A DNA stretch of 64,000 nucleotides. Origin: Haloglomus litoreum (lineage in GTDB: Archaea > Halobacteriota > Halobacteria > Halobacteriales > Haloarculaceae). Location: the NCBI RefSeq assembly GCF_029338515.1, contig NZ_CP119988.1, positions 4,631,481-4,695,480 of the forward strand, written 5' to 3'. This document shows, piece by piece, positions 35,242-47,390 of this stretch; the stretch's first letter is position 1; each line of letters starts with the position of its first letter. The notes under the pieces are model-generated. The model did not search any database. It was not told the DNA's origin and was given only the letters and a program-made list of their open reading frames with translations. Both the position numbers and the translations under genes were made by a program.

Positions 35242-36044
35242 GTGGCCGCCTGCGCGCCGTCGTCGAGCGGGACCTCCGCGACCCGTTCCGGTCGCGGTCC
35301 GTGTGGCCCGTCCTGGTGCTGTTCGTCATGTTCTTCGGGGGCCCCGTCGCCCTGTCCGGCGGTGGGCGGCCCGGCGCGGGGGCGCCGGGGCTGCTGCGCC
35401 AGTTGCAGGGCGTCGTCTTCCTGTTCCTCCCGCTGGCGACGCTCCAGTTCGGCTACGACCGGGTCGCGGGGCCCCGCGAGACGGGCGAGATCCGGCTGCT
35501 GCTGGCGCCGCCCCACTCCCGGCGAGCGTTCGTGCTCGGTACGTTCCTGGGCCGCGCCGCGTTCACGGCGCTGCTGGTGACCGCCGGCTACCTCGTCGCG
35601 ACCGTCGCCTACCTCGGGGTCGTCGGGGTGCCGGGCCCGGTGTTCGCGCTCGGCGGCTACCTCCTCGCGCTCGCGCTCGGGGTGAGCGTCACGGGGCTCG
35701 CCGTGGGGCTCTCGGCGTCGCTGTCGACCCGCGGCCGCGCGACCATCACCGCCGCGGTGGCCTACCTGACGCTGCTGGCCTTCTGGGGAGCCATCCCGAA
35801 CGCCGTCCGGTTCGTCGCGAACGGTCTCCAGTCGCCGACCGGGCCCCAGCCCGAGTGGGCGGTCGCGTTCGCCCAGGCCGTCCCCACGGAGGCCTACCGG
35901 AACCTCGTCGCGGCCCTGCTGCCGAACACCACGCCGCCGACGGTCGTCACCGCCGGCCCGCTGGCGGCCGTCCTCGTGCTGGTCGCCTGGACGGTCGTGC
36001 CGCTGGCGGTCGGGGTCGCGCGGTTCGAGCGGGCCGACCTCTGA
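35238..36044 (+). CDS. ABC transporter permease (ABC-2 / NosY type)
   Basis: 268 residues with six membrane helices: WPVLVLFVMFFGGPVAL, RQLQGVVFLFLPLATL, FTALLVTAGYLVATVAYL, VFALGGYLLALALGVSV, TAAVAYLTLLAFWGA and a final helix near the C-terminus. A long cytoplasmic loop between the second and third helices contains YDRVAGPRETGEIRLLLAPPHSR, the coupling-helix-like segment of ABC-2 permeases. Translationally coupled to the ATPase gene. Confidence 0.9.
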   Translation: MSGRLRAVVERDLRDPFRSRSVWPVLVLFVMFFGGPVALSGGGRPGAGAPGLLRQLQGVVFLFLPLATLQFGYDRVAGPRETGEIRLLLAPPHSRRAFVLGTFLGRAAFTALLVTAGYLVATVAYLGVVGVPGPVFALGGYLLALALGVSVTGLAVGLSASLSTRGRATITAAVAYLTLLAFWGAIPNAVRFVANGLQSPTGPQPEWAVAFAQAVPTEAYRNLVAALLPNTTPPTVVTAGPLAAVLVLVAWTVVPLAVGVARFERADL

Positions 36045-36063
36045 CTCGGCGGGCGAACGGGGC

Positions 36064-36273
36064 TCAATCGGACTCCGTGGCCTGTCCGCCACGGGCGGCG
36101 GGCGGCGGCGCCGGCGCGATGTCGTCGACCGAGGGGAGGTCGACCAGTATCGCCGCACAGTGCGCACAGAGCGGTTCCTCGTGGCGACGCGCGCCGTTCA
36201 GCGTGCGGTAGACGAAGCGACTGGCGACCCCGCGGTCGCAGATCGCACAGGTCGTCGGCGACTGCTGGCGCAT
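36064..36273 (-). CDS. Small zinc-finger protein
   Basis: 69 residues from the ATG at 36273. Two Cys pairs, CAICDRG and CAHCAAI, are 24 residues apart and make a treble-clef or zinc-ribbon-like site, followed by a Pro/Ala tail. Similar small zinc proteins are frequent and mostly uncharacterised in haloarchaea. It is convergent with the ABC permease gene and follows the MFS gene on the same strand. Confidence 0.65.
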   Translation of the reverse strand: MRQQSPTTCAICDRGVASRFVYRTLNGARRHEEPLCAHCAAILVDLPSVDDIAPAPPPAARGGQATESD

Positions 36274-36327
36274 ATCCGGTGGAAGGCGCCGCTCCACGAC
36301 GCCGGTAGCGCCGAATGGTTCGGGGGT

Positions 36328-37695
36328 TTATACCGGCCCGACCCCCTCGAAGACCGCCGACCGACGCGCCACCACGACCAGCGCGCCGAGGACGCCGACG
36401 GTGAGCGCGGCACCCGCCAGGAACGGCGCCCAGTAGTAGAGCACGTAGATGGCCGTCATCGCCGGCGGGCCCAGCGTCCGGCCGAGGCTGCCGGCGCCCT
36501 GCGTGACGCCGAAGGCGCTCCCCTGGGCGGACTCGTCGGCCGCCGCCGACACCATCGCCGTGATGCCGACGTTCATCAGCCCGTTGCCACCCGAGAGCAG
36601 CGCCAGGACCAGCAGGAGCGCGAGCAGTTCCGGGCCGACGACCGGGACGGCGCCGGCGACGCCACCGAGGAGCGCCCGCCCGAGTTCGGGCGCGAACGGG
36701 AGCGTCGCCAGCGCCAGCAGCAGGACCGCCGCGCCCCCCACGGCCAGCCGGGTGTCGGCGAAGCGTCGGGAGAGCGCCCGCACGACGACGCCCTGGTTGA
36801 TGGCGCCCAGCACGCCGATGTAGGTCAGGAGGAGGCCGGCCGCAGCCGCGTCGTAGCCGTAGATATCCGCGACGAACGGGATGAACGCGACCTGCACGCC
36901 CGAGAACGCGACCGACGTGACGAGGAACACGAGGACGAGCGGCCGCAGGTCGCGGTCGGCCAGCGCCTCGCGGAACTGGGAGACGAGACCGCCCTCCCGC
37001 CGCGCGCTCCCGCGCTGGCGGTTCGGCTCCGGGAGGAACCGCGCCGCGGCCAGCAGCGCCAGCAGCGAGAGCGTCGCCGCGAGGAACGAGGGCAGCGAGA
37101 ACACCGTCGCCGGGACGAAGCCCGGCAGGAGGTCGCGCGCCAGCGCGACGGCGGGGTCGCTGGCGACCAGCCCCCCGAGCGCGGGACCGAAGACGAACCC
37201 CAGTGAGAACGTCGCGCCGATGAGCCCCAGCGCCGCGGCGCGCTCGGCCTTCGGCGTGATGTCGGTGATGTAGGCCTGCGCGGTGGCGATGTTGCCGCCC
37301 ATCGCGCCCGCCAGCATCCGGGCGGCGAACAGCGCCCCCAGCGCCCCGACGGTCCCGAAGGGGCCCTGGAGCTGCTCGCCGAGGCCGAAGATCAGCCACG
37401 CCACGGCACTCCCGGCCAGCGACAGCATCAGCACGGGGCGGCGCCCGCGCTCGTCCGAGAGCCGGCCCAGCAGCGGCGCGAAGACGAACTGCGTCAGCGA
37501 ATAGGAGGCCGCCAGCAGCCCGATGAACACGTCGCTCACGCCGAACGAGCGGACGTAGAACGGCAGGACCGGGATGATGACCCCGAACCCGAGCAGGTCG
37601 ATGAAGACGACCGCCAGCACCGTCGCCAGCGCACGGCGGCGCGAGACCTCGCCGGCGGCGGCCTCCACCACGGTCCCGGAGCGGGGCGTTGACAC
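36328..37695 (-). CDS. MFS multidrug efflux transporter (TetA/DHA1 type)
   Basis: 455 residues, 12 transmembrane segments. Family motif A is seen after helix 2 as LLGRLSDERGRRPVL, and VFGPALGGLVASD lies in helix 5 where motif C of drug:H+ antiporters (G-x-x-x-G-P-x-x-G-G) is expected. An insertion of charged residues after helix 6 (PNRQRGSARREGG) is the usual cytoplasmic loop. Exports a drug-like compound using the proton gradient; substrate not predictable. Confidence 0.9.
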   Translation of the reverse strand: MSTPRSGTVVEAAAGEVSRRRALATVLAVVFIDLLGFGVIIPVLPFYVRSFGVSDVFIGLLAASYSLTQFVFAPLLGRLSDERGRRPVLMLSLAGSAVAWLIFGLGEQLQGPFGTVGALGALFAARMLAGAMGGNIATAQAYITDITPKAERAAALGLIGATFSLGFVFGPALGGLVASDPAVALARDLLPGFVPATVFSLPSFLAATLSLLALLAAARFLPEPNRQRGSARREGGLVSQFREALADRDLRPLVLVFLVTSVAFSGVQVAFIPFVADIYGYDAAAAGLLLTYIGVLGAINQGVVVRALSRRFADTRLAVGGAAVLLLALATLPFAPELGRALLGGVAGAVPVVGPELLALLLVLALLSGGNGLMNVGITAMVSAAADESAQGSAFGVTQGAGSLGRTLGPPAMTAIYVLYYWAPFLAGAALTVGVLGALVVVARRSAVFEGVGPV

Positions 37696-37810
37696 GACCC
37701 GGCCTGCGCCCGGGCCGCACTTGTGGCTACCGAGTGCGTCGCGGCGATCCGGGCGAGTCGCGGCGACGACGGTGACCGGGTGGGTCGCCGAGCGCGGTCG
37801 TTCGGCGTGG

Positions 37811-37820
37811 ATTTATCCTC
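37811..37820 (+). promoter_or_regulatory. TATA element of the rhodanese-like gene
   Basis: ATTTATCCTC about 27 nt upstream of the ATG at 37842. Confidence 0.5.
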
Positions 37821-37841
37821 GCGCGGCCGCTCCGACCGGGT

Positions 37842-38261
37842 ATGGACGACGAGATCTCCGCCGAGGAACTCCACGACCTCCTCGAATCCGGCGCGGACGT
37901 GCGGGTCGTGGACATCCGCTCGGCCGACGCCTTCCGCCGAGGGCGGCTGCCGAACAGCGAGAACATCCCGTTCCGCGAGCTGACCGGGCGCATCGAGGAG
38001 CTGGCGGGGGCCGACCACGTCGTGACGGTCTGTCCGCACGGGGAGGCCAGCGTGCAGGCCGCGCGGCTCATCGCCTCCTACGAGGGGTTCGACGGCCGCG
38101 TCGAGTCGATGGCCGACGGCGTCACGGGGTGGGCCGAGCGGTACGGGCTGGAGGACGCGTCGCCACGCGACGCGGAACGGTCGAGCGGGCGGAGCCCGCG
38201 AGACGACGAGGTGGCCGCCGACGGCGAGGGCGACGACGAGGGGCCCGAGGCCCCGTTCTGA
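37842..38261 (+). CDS. Rhodanese-like domain protein
   Basis: 139 residues. N-terminal ISAEELHDLLESGADVRVVDIRSADAF is the rhodanese entry motif, and the active-site loop reads VTVCPHGEASVQAARL with the expected nucleophilic Cys (about residue 66). A charged tail rich in Arg, Glu and Asp follows the domain. It would transfer sulfane sulfur to an acceptor; partner unknown. Confidence 0.88.
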   Translation: MDDEISAEELHDLLESGADVRVVDIRSADAFRRGRLPNSENIPFRELTGRIEELAGADHVVTVCPHGEASVQAARLIASYEGFDGRVESMADGVTGWAERYGLEDASPRDAERSSGRSPRDDEVAADGEGDDEGPEAPF

Positions 38262-38276
38262 GGGCGCCGCGCGACG

Positions 38277-38627
38277 CTACTCCTGGCCGGTCGTCGACCG
38301 CCGCCGGACCGACGGGAACAGGCCGAAGGTTCGGACGAGTTCGAGCCCCGCACCGCCGAACAGGACCACGCCGACCAGCAGCAGCGTCAGACCGCCCGGC
38401 TGGTCGGCGGCGAAGAGCCCACCCGCGAGCATCGAGAGCCCGACCACGAACAGGACCGCGAGGAAGACGGCGTAGACGGCGGTCCCGAGGACGGACCAGA
38501 GGGCGTCCTCGACGGCACGGCGGACGACGGCGTACTGTTCGTCGCCCGTGAGCGAGCGGCCGGCGTCGTCACCGGGGCGTCCGTCACGGCCGTCGCTGTC
38601 GGACGGGTCGGTGGAGGGCTCGTCCAT
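38277..38627 (-). CDS. Small two-span membrane protein
   Basis: 116 residues. An acidic, Ser-rich N-terminus (about 30 residues) is followed by two hydrophobic helices, LGTAVYAVFLAVLFVVGLSML and GGLTLLLVGVVLFGGAGLEL, and a basic tail. GGGGTTTATC on the minus strand at 38651-38660 is a good TATA element about 28 nt upstream. Haloarchaeal conserved hypothetical; function unknown. Confidence 0.75.
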   Translation of the reverse strand: MDEPSTDPSDSDGRDGRPGDDAGRSLTGDEQYAVVRRAVEDALWSVLGTAVYAVFLAVLFVVGLSMLAGGLFAADQPGGLTLLLVGVVLFGGAGLELVRTFGLFPSVRRRSTTGQE

Positions 38628-38716
38628 ACCGCGGCATCGACGCCGGGGCGGATAAACCCCGCTACCGGGGTCGGACCGAGCGGACCGCTCAAGTGCGCCG
38701 CGCCGCTGCCGCGAGT

Positions 38717-39382
38717 ATGAAGTGTCTCCACCTCACCGTCCACCTCTCGACGGAGACCCTCCATCCCGTCCACCGGGCGGTCTGCGAGGGCGCGCCCATC
38801 GAGCGGGAACTGCTGTTCCACGCGAACCCGGACGGGGACCTGGCGGCGCTGCTGTTCTACGCCGAGGGCGACGCCGACGCCTACGAGGCGCTGCTCGACG
38901 ACACCGAACAGGTCGAGGCCTACGACCTCGTCCCCGCGGCGCGCGGGTGTTACGCCTACGTCCGGGAGGAGCCACGCCCCGAGGAGGAGGTGTTCTACGA
39001 GGCGTTCGACCTCGGAAGCCTCGTACTCGTGCCGCCGGTGGAGTTCCGCCCGGACCGGACGATCCGCCTGACCGTACTGGGCGAGGCCGACCGGCTGGAG
39101 GCCGCCGTCGCGGCGCTCGAATCGGACGAGGGCGTCCGCGTCGACGTCGACGGCGTCGAATCGGGGCCCGCCCCGGCGCGCGCCGGGCGCATCGGCGGCG
39201 GCGACCTGACCGGCCGGCAGCGCGAGGCGCTCGCGGCCGCGTGGGCGGCGGGCTACTACGAGGTGCCCCGCGAGGGGAGCGTGGCCGACGTGGCCGACGC
39301 GCTGGGCGTGGCGGAGTCGACGGCTGCGACCCACCTGCGGAAGGCGGAGGCGCGGCTGGTGGGGCGGGTGGTCGGCGGATAA
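38717..39382 (+). CDS. Bacterio-opsin activator-like HTH_10 regulator
   Basis: 221 residues from the ATG at 38717 (MKCLHLTVHLS). The N-terminal ligand-sensing half shows LLFYAEGDADAYEALLDD; the C-terminal HTH_10 domain reads LTGRQREALAAAWAAGYYEVP and VADVADALGVAESTAATHLRKAE. Unlike the three regulators at 17-20 kb it has the GC-rich composition of its neighbours, so it is probably a resident copy. Confidence 0.85.
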   Translation: MKCLHLTVHLSTETLHPVHRAVCEGAPIERELLFHANPDGDLAALLFYAEGDADAYEALLDDTEQVEAYDLVPAARGCYAYVREEPRPEEEVFYEAFDLGSLVLVPPVEFRPDRTIRLTVLGEADRLEAAVAALESDEGVRVDVDGVESGPAPARAGRIGGGDLTGRQREALAAAWAAGYYEVPREGSVADVADALGVAESTAATHLRKAEARLVGRVVGG

Positions 39383-39422
39383 GCAGTCACCCCGCGTGGG
39401 GTGCTCGACGTGCGGTCAGGTG

Positions 39423-42104
<2,682 letters not shown>

Positions 42105-42108
<4 letters not shown>

Positions 42109-43178
42109 GAGACCACCTCCCGGACGCGGTCGGCGACGGACCGCTCGGGCTCGTCGGCGGGCTCCGGTGGCCGCTCGCCGGCGAGCTGCTCGAACGGGAC
42201 CGTCCGCCCCTGGATGGAGACGGTCGTCCCGTCGGAGCCCGACCGCACGATGACCTCGGCGTCCTCGCCGACGCTGCCGGCCTTCGTCCGCGCCAGCAGC
42301 TCGAGGATGCGGTTCCGGGCGGTCTCGCCGCGCTCCTCGTCGACCTCGCCGCTCGGGACCCGGACCCCGATGATGAGGTCGGCGTCGAGCAGGTAGGTGG
42401 CGATGCTCCCGACCGCGGCGGCCATCTCGTCGACGTACTCGTGGGAGGCCTCGCCGGCGACGGTGATGCCACCCTCCTCGTCGGCGGCCCACTCCGTGAC
42501 GACGAGGTCACCCTCGGCCTGCTTCGCGGAGACCTTCCAGTTCACGTCGCGCAGCGGGTCGCCGGGGACGTACTCGCGGACCTCGTCGAAGGCGGCCCGG
42601 TCGTCGGCGGTCGCCTTCTCGACGAGGCCGGCCAGCGGCCCGCTGTCGGTCAGGGCGACCACGTCCGGGTAGACGACGACGGGCGCCGTGCCCGTGAGTT
42701 CGGTCTCGGTCGCGAGCAGGCCCAGCGAGTCCCGGACCCGGGCGGTCGCCGGGCCCAGGTCGTGGACCCCGCGGCCGACGAGCTCGCACTCCAGGCGGAT
42801 GCTGCCGTCGCCCGGGAGCGAGACGGTCGCGCCCTCCTCGGTGACGGTCGCCGCGCCCGGGCGCTCGCGCCCGTCCGGACCGACGACGGTGGCATCGGCC
42901 ACGCGCAGCCGCTCGGGGACCGCCTCGTGGAGGTCAAGCGGGACCGCCGACTCGACATCGATGGTGACGGTGCGGCTGGCGCCGGGGAAGCCCGGCGCGG
43001 GGGTGGAGCGCTCGACGGTCGGCGCGGGCGCGCGGTACAGCTGGACCGCGCCGACGCCGTAGCCGACGATGACGGGGACGACGAAGGCGTTCAGTCCCGT
43101 GATGCCGAAGCGGGCCCCGAGGTAGAGCGCGCCGAGGCCGACGGCCAGCGCGCCGAGACCGCGTCGTGTCGGTCGCAT
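42105..43178 (-). CDS. DUF58 protein
   Basis: 357 residues from the ATG at 43178. Two N-terminal membrane helices (GLGALAVGLGALYLGARFG; LNAFVVPVIVGYGVGAVQL), a beta-rich section, then the DUF58 core with FDEVREYVPGDPLRDVNWKVSAKQ (the hallmark R-x-Y-x-x-G-D-x-x-R-x-x-x-W) and a vWA-like region. Its start is 1 nt after the MoxR stop. DUF58 proteins function with MoxR ATPases, possibly as metal-binding or chaperoned partners. Confidence 0.9.
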
Positions 43179-43179
43179 C

Positions 43180-44145
43180 TCACTCGACCGCGACGGCGTC
43201 GAGCGCTTCCGCGACGAGCTCCGTGCCCGTCCCCTCGCCGGCGCCGCGCCGGATGCGGTGGGCCAGCACGACCTGGGCCTCGGCCTGCACGTCGTCCGGG
43301 ATGACGTAGTCGCGCCCGTCCAGCACGGCGCGGGCCTGGGCGGCACGCAGCAGCGAGATGGCCCCGCGCGGGCTCACGCCCAACTGGGCGTGGTCGCGCG
43401 TGTAGCGCGCCAGGCGCGTGACGTACTCGCGGATGGGCGCCTCCACCGCGACCGCGGCGGTCGCCTCCCGGGCCGCGAGCAGGTCCTCGGTCGTCGCGAC
43501 CGGCTCCAGCTGCTCGATGGGGTGGTCGCCCACGACCTGCCCGAGGAGGGCGGCCTCGTCGGCCTCGTCCGGGTAGCCCAGCGAGAGCTGGGCCATGAAA
43601 CGGTCCAGCTCGGCCGCGGGCAGGTCGTAGGTCCGGTCGCGCTCGACGCTGTTCTGCGTCGCGACGACGGTGAACGGCGAGGGGACCGGGTACGACTCCC
43701 CGTCGACGGTCACCTGCTCCTCCTCCATGGCCTCCAGCAGCGCGGACTGGGTCTTCGGCGGCGCCCGGTTGATCTCGTCGCCCAGCACGACGTTCGCGAA
43801 GATGGGGCCGCGCTGGAACTCGAACTCGCCGGTCCCCTGGTTGTAGATGTTGACGCCCGTGATGTCCGTCGGCAGCAGGTCGGGGGTGAACTGGACGCGC
43901 TTGAACTCGCACTCGAACGACTGCGCGACCGACCGCGCCAGCATCGTCTTCCCCACGCCGGGGACGTCCTCCAGCAGGACGTGCCCCCGCCCGAGGAAGG
44001 CACAGATGAGGTGCTCGATGGCATCGTGGTGCCCGACGATGACCTGTTCGACGTTGTCGATGACCGCACGGGCGGTCTCGCCGGCCGACTCGACGCTCGG
44101 GTCGGCGTCGAGCGCGGTGTCGGCGGTGGAGGGTGACTCGCTCAT
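43180..44145 (-). CDS. MoxR-family AAA+ ATPase
   Basis: 321 residues. Walker A LLEDVPGVGKTMLA (about residue 58), Walker B VVLGDEINRAPPKTQSALLEAMEE (about 118), sensor segment VATQNSVERD and C-terminal lid with SPRGAISLLRAAQARAVL. First gene of the MoxR-DUF58-transglutaminase operon. MoxR proteins act as chaperones that insert cofactors or mature surface complexes. Confidence 0.93.
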   Translation of the reverse strand: MSESPSTADTALDADPSVESAGETARAVIDNVEQVIVGHHDAIEHLICAFLGRGHVLLEDVPGVGKTMLARSVAQSFECEFKRVQFTPDLLPTDITGVNIYNQGTGEFEFQRGPIFANVVLGDEINRAPPKTQSALLEAMEEEQVTVDGESYPVPSPFTVVATQNSVERDRTYDLPAAELDRFMAQLSLGYPDEADEAALLGQVVGDHPIEQLEPVATTEDLLAAREATAAVAVEAPIREYVTRLARYTRDHAQLGVSPRGAISLLRAAQARAVLDGRDYVIPDDVQAEAQVVLAHRIRRGAGEGTGTELVAEALDAVAVE

Positions 44146-44476
44146 TGGGACCTCGCGGGACGGTGGCAGCGGTCACGGTAAGTGTCTTGCCTGTCCCCAC
44201 GGGGCCTCTCGCTCGGCAGCTCCCCGAGTGTCATTGTACTGCACGGAGGGGCGGCGCGCTTGTAACTCTGCTGGGTGCGGGTATCCCGAGAGGTATATAG
44301 ACGAAGGACGCCGCCAGCGGTTCGCGTCACCGCACTCCATGAACTCGGGGGCGAATCGGTCGGCTCCGCTGCTACGGCTTCTCCGGGCGAGGTACAGCCC
44401 GGGTGTCCCGGAGCGCGACGGGCGGACCGAACAGTTCGGCCGTATCCTTTTGTCGCAGTCGTCGAAATGTCGACCG
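44146..44476. other. Divergent gene-free stretch
   Basis: 331 nt between the MoxR start and the coiled-coil gene. TATA-like GAGGTATATAG at 44290-44300 has no convincing start nearby; TATCCTTTTG at 44443-44452 is 29 nt before the ATG of the coiled-coil gene and is its likely promoter. No other structure seen. Confidence 0.45.
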
Positions 44477-44728
44477 ATGGCAGAGCACGACGGGAAACCA
44501 ACGGCCGACTCCGGGGTGGCGGCCCGCGAGTTCGAGCGTCGGGTCTGTCAGCTCGAATCGACCGTCCGGGAGGCGAACGAGGAACTGTTCGAGCAGCTGC
44601 AGGAGCAGGAGGCCGACCTCGACATCCGCAGGGAGCGACTCAGGGCGATGGAGCGGGACCTGCAGACCGTCGAGGAACGCGTCCAGCAGCTGGAGGCCGA
44701 ACTGGCGGCCCTCCGGGAGGGAGAGTGA
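44477..44728 (+). CDS. Small coiled-coil protein
   Basis: 83 residues. After about 15 polar residues the sequence is a single heptad-patterned helix (FERRVCQLESTVREANEELF through LDIRRERLRAMERDLQTVEERVQQLEAEL), rich in Glu, Arg, Leu and Gln. The ATG at 44477 fits the TATA element 29 nt upstream. Probably an oligomerisation or adaptor protein; no family recognised. Confidence 0.65.
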   Translation: MAEHDGKPTADSGVAAREFERRVCQLESTVREANEELFEQLQEQEADLDIRRERLRAMERDLQTVEERVQQLEAELAALREGE

Positions 44729-44737
44729 CGCCGCCGG

Positions 44738-45040
44738 TCACCACGCCTTGCAGTCCGCACAGACCAGCCCCGGCTCGTCGCGCCAGCGCGCCTCGACGGT
44801 CGCGCCGCAGGCCGCACACGCGGCGCCCCCGGGCGACCAGTCGTAGGTCGAGCGGGCCGGTTCCACCTGGTCGGGAGGGAGGAACGTGGCGTCGTCCCCG
44901 GTGGTCGGCGCGTCGGTGGTCTCGGCCGCGTCCTCGACGGGGACAGCGTCGCCGGGAGAGTCGTTGGCGTCCTCGGCGTCCTCGGCATCGTCCCCCTTGC
45001 CCCCGCCGGCGAACTCGTCGAGCGAGGCGTCGCGGGTCAT
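44738..45040 (-). CDS. Acidic protein with C-terminal zinc ribbon (DUF7573-like)
   Basis: 100 residues from the ATG at 45040. Residues 1-55 are a low-complexity Asp/Glu/Ala region; the C-terminus carries CAACG and CADCKAW, a two-knuckle zinc site with the family ending C-A-D-C-K-x-W. Small haloarchaeal family, function unknown. Convergent with the coiled-coil gene. Confidence 0.7.
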   Translation of the reverse strand: MTRDASLDEFAGGGKGDDAEDAEDANDSPGDAVPVEDAAETTDAPTTGDDATFLPPDQVEPARSTYDWSPGGAACAACGATVEARWRDEPGLVCADCKAW

Positions 45041-45141
45041 GCGCCGACGGACGGCCGCCGGCGGGTTAGCCCTGACGGTGGGGCCGACCCGCACACGCCC
45101 GCAACGGACAGACTGAAGGTCCGAGCGTCGCACGTGGAGGT

Positions 45142-45360
45142 ATGGCAGAGACCGGAATCACGCCCGCGGAGGCCATCGACCTCGTCGTGACCAACGTCCT
45201 GAGCGACCCCATCACGCTCGTGCTGGTGCTGTTGGGAGCACTGTTCGTGGGCGGGGCGTCGGCGGTGCTGGGTCTCCTCTCGCTGGGCGCGGTCGCAGAG
45301 CAGCTGGGCCAGCTCGCCCCCGGTGGCCGGTCGCCGCCGGGGCCCGGGGAGCGGAGCTGA
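45142..45360 (+). CDS. Small single-span membrane protein
   Basis: 72 residues. A hydrophilic start (AETGITPAEAIDLVVTNV) precedes a long hydrophobic stretch (ITLVLVLLGALFVGGASAVLGLLSLGAV) and a Pro/Gly tail. Conserved-looking small membrane protein of unknown function; monocistronic. Confidence 0.6.
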   Translation: MAETGITPAEAIDLVVTNVLSDPITLVLVLLGALFVGGASAVLGLLSLGAVAEQLGQLAPGGRSPPGPGERS

Positions 45361-45393
45361 ACCCGGCCGGAGCGTCGCCCGAACGCGTGTTCC

Positions 45394-46383
45394 TCAGTTC
45401 TCGATGCCCGCCTCGCGAGCGGCCGCGCCGGCCAGCTCGACGGCCGTCTCGAGGTCCGGCCCCAGCGGCGAGCCCACCACGAGCGAGTCCGCGTGCTCGA
45501 GGACGCCGGCCATCCGCTCGGCGACAGCCTCGGGCGTGCCGGCCATGCAGAACGCGTCGACCATCTCCGGGGTCACCTCGTCGAAGGCGGCGGAGAAGTC
45601 GCCGGCCGAGAGGTGCTCGCCGATGCGCTCGGCGCGGTCGGCGTCGAGGCCGTGGCGGTCGAGGACGGGCGGCGCGGCGCCGGCGGCGATGAACGCGACC
45701 GGCTGGACGGCGAGGTCACGGGCCGCCTCGGCGTCCTCGGCGACGGAGACGCTGGCGTAGGCCGCGAGGTCCACCTCATCATCCGCTGCGGGGCGGTCCT
45801 CGGCGCCCTCGTCGACGCGGTCGCGCGCCCACGCGAGGTCGTCCGGGTGCGAGCCGTTGAACAGCAGCCCGTCGGCGTGCTTGCCGGCCATCCGGCACAT
45901 ATGGGGCCCCTCGCCGCCGACGTAGACCGGGATGGAGCGGCCCTGCGGCGGCTCGAACTTCAGGCCCGCGCCGCTGGCCCCGAAGGTGCCGTCGTGGTCG
46001 ACCGTCTCGCCGGCCCAGAGGTCCCGGGCGACGGAGAACGCCTCCAGCACCGACCGGAGCCCGCGCTCCTCGACGAGGCCGAGCGAGCGCAGCGCCGAGG
46101 GGTCACCCGGGCCGACGCCGTAGACCGCACGGCCGCCGCTGGCCTCGTCGAGGCTGGCGACGCGCGACGCGAGGGTGACGGGGTGGGTCTCGTACGGGTT
46201 GATGACGCCCGGGCCGACGCGGATGTCGGTCGCGCGGGCCAGACGGTCGCAGGCGACGAACGGGTCGCGGTTGAAGAAGTGCGAGGAGACGAAGGCGGTG
46301 TCGAACCCCGCGTCCGCCGCGCGGACGCCGAGGTCGGCGATGCGGTCGACCGGGTGTTCCGGCGTGAGTTCGATTCCGAGCAT
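45394..46383 (-). CDS. mer: 5,10-methylenetetrahydromethanopterin reductase (F420-dependent, LLM family)
   Basis: 329 residues, the usual length. Starts MLGIELTPEHPVDRIADLGVRAADAGFDTAFVSSHFFNRDP, followed by GPGVINPYETHPVTLASRVASLDE, YGVGPGDPSAL and PVYVGGEGPHMCRMAGKHADGLL, all as in archaeal Mer and related F420-binding bacterial-luciferase-type oxidoreductases. It reduces methylene-H4MPT with F420H2 in C1 metabolism (in non-methanogens, possibly methyl-group supply). It follows cofE, which makes its coenzyme, with 78 nt between. Confidence 0.9.
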   Translation of the reverse strand: MLGIELTPEHPVDRIADLGVRAADAGFDTAFVSSHFFNRDPFVACDRLARATDIRVGPGVINPYETHPVTLASRVASLDEASGGRAVYGVGPGDPSALRSLGLVEERGLRSVLEAFSVARDLWAGETVDHDGTFGASGAGLKFEPPQGRSIPVYVGGEGPHMCRMAGKHADGLLFNGSHPDDLAWARDRVDEGAEDRPAADDEVDLAAYASVSVAEDAEAARDLAVQPVAFIAAGAAPPVLDRHGLDADRAERIGEHLSAGDFSAAFDEVTPEMVDAFCMAGTPEAVAERMAGVLEHADSLVVGSPLGPDLETAVELAGAAAREAGIEN

Positions 46384-46461
46384 GGTTTTCTGTGGGGAGT
46401 CAGTGTTTTCGAGATATCCAGCGACTTCCAGATGTAGTTCGGATGTTCGGGCGTAATCGCG

Positions 46462-47238
46462 TCAGGCGTCCGTGTCGTGGCTGTCGCCGCCGAACGACCA
46501 GGCACGGAGCGCCTGCCGGACGACGTCGTCGTCCTCGGAGCGGAACAGGTTCTCCGAGCCGGCGTGGTCGCCGAACTCGAAGTCCCGGACCACGGCGACC
46601 GGCGTGCCCCCGTCGCCCTCCCCGGTGACGAGGTTCGCGGCGGCGGCGAGTTCGTCGACGACGGACTGGACCGTCGCCTCGAGTTCGCGGCCGTCGCGGT
46701 CGTGCTCGCCACGCCAGTCGCGCGAGGCGGGCAACCCGGCCCAGCCGACGGCGACCCCGCGTTGCCCGTAGCGGAACGGCCGCCCGGACGTGTCCGTGAC
46801 GACGACGCGGTCGGCCGGGAGCGACTCCCGGAGCGCCGCCGCGCTGGCGCTCGGCGCCTCGGGGAGCAGGAGCAACTCGGCATCCGGGACGTTCGAACGG
46901 TCGATACCGGCGTTCACGGTGATGTGGCCGAACCGCGTGACCGCGAGGATGAACGGCGCCTCGAGGAGCAGCTCCTCGCTCTCGGCGAGGACGGCCTCCG
47001 CGAAGCGCGGGTCCTTCTCCTCGCCCTGGATCCGTCCGAGCCGGTCGGCGATGGCCCGGGCGCGGTCGCTCGGCGGGAAGTCATCGAGCGCGGCCGTCCG
47101 CCCCTCGGCCTTCGAGACGACCGTGCTGGCGACACAGACGACGTCGTCCGGCCGCAGGTCGACCTGTTCGGCGACGAGCGCCGCGAGGTCGTCGCCCTCC
47201 CGTATCTCCGGCAGTCCCTCGACCGCGAACACCTCCAT
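46462..47238 (-). CDS. cofE: Coenzyme F420-0:L-glutamate ligase
   Basis: 258 residues from the ATG at 47238, with a CCTTATGT element (47263-47270) about 28 nt upstream supporting a leaderless start. Characteristic segments are LPEIREGDDLAALVAE, DDVVCVASTVVSKAEGR, TVNAGIDRSNVP, ADRVVVTDTSGRPFRYGQRGVAVGWAG and ELAAAANLVTGEGDGG. It adds glutamates to F420-0 with GTP. Placed before mer, which uses F420. Confidence 0.93.
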   Translation of the reverse strand: MEVFAVEGLPEIREGDDLAALVAEQVDLRPDDVVCVASTVVSKAEGRTAALDDFPPSDRARAIADRLGRIQGEEKDPRFAEAVLAESEELLLEAPFILAVTRFGHITVNAGIDRSNVPDAELLLLPEAPSASAAALRESLPADRVVVTDTSGRPFRYGQRGVAVGWAGLPASRDWRGEHDRDGRELEATVQSVVDELAAAANLVTGEGDGGTPVAVVRDFEFGDHAGSENLFRSEDDDVVRQALRAWSFGGDSHDTDA

Positions 47239-47390
47239 GTACCCGTGGTCGGTGACGGGCGCACATAAGGAGCCCCGATAGCGGCGAGCCGGCCGGGGTA
47301 CGTGGGGCGGGGAGCGAGGGGTGAGAATCCGACAGCGGTGGGCAGCAGGAGCGAGGGGTGAGGACCCGACGGCGGGGGACGCCGGGGGCG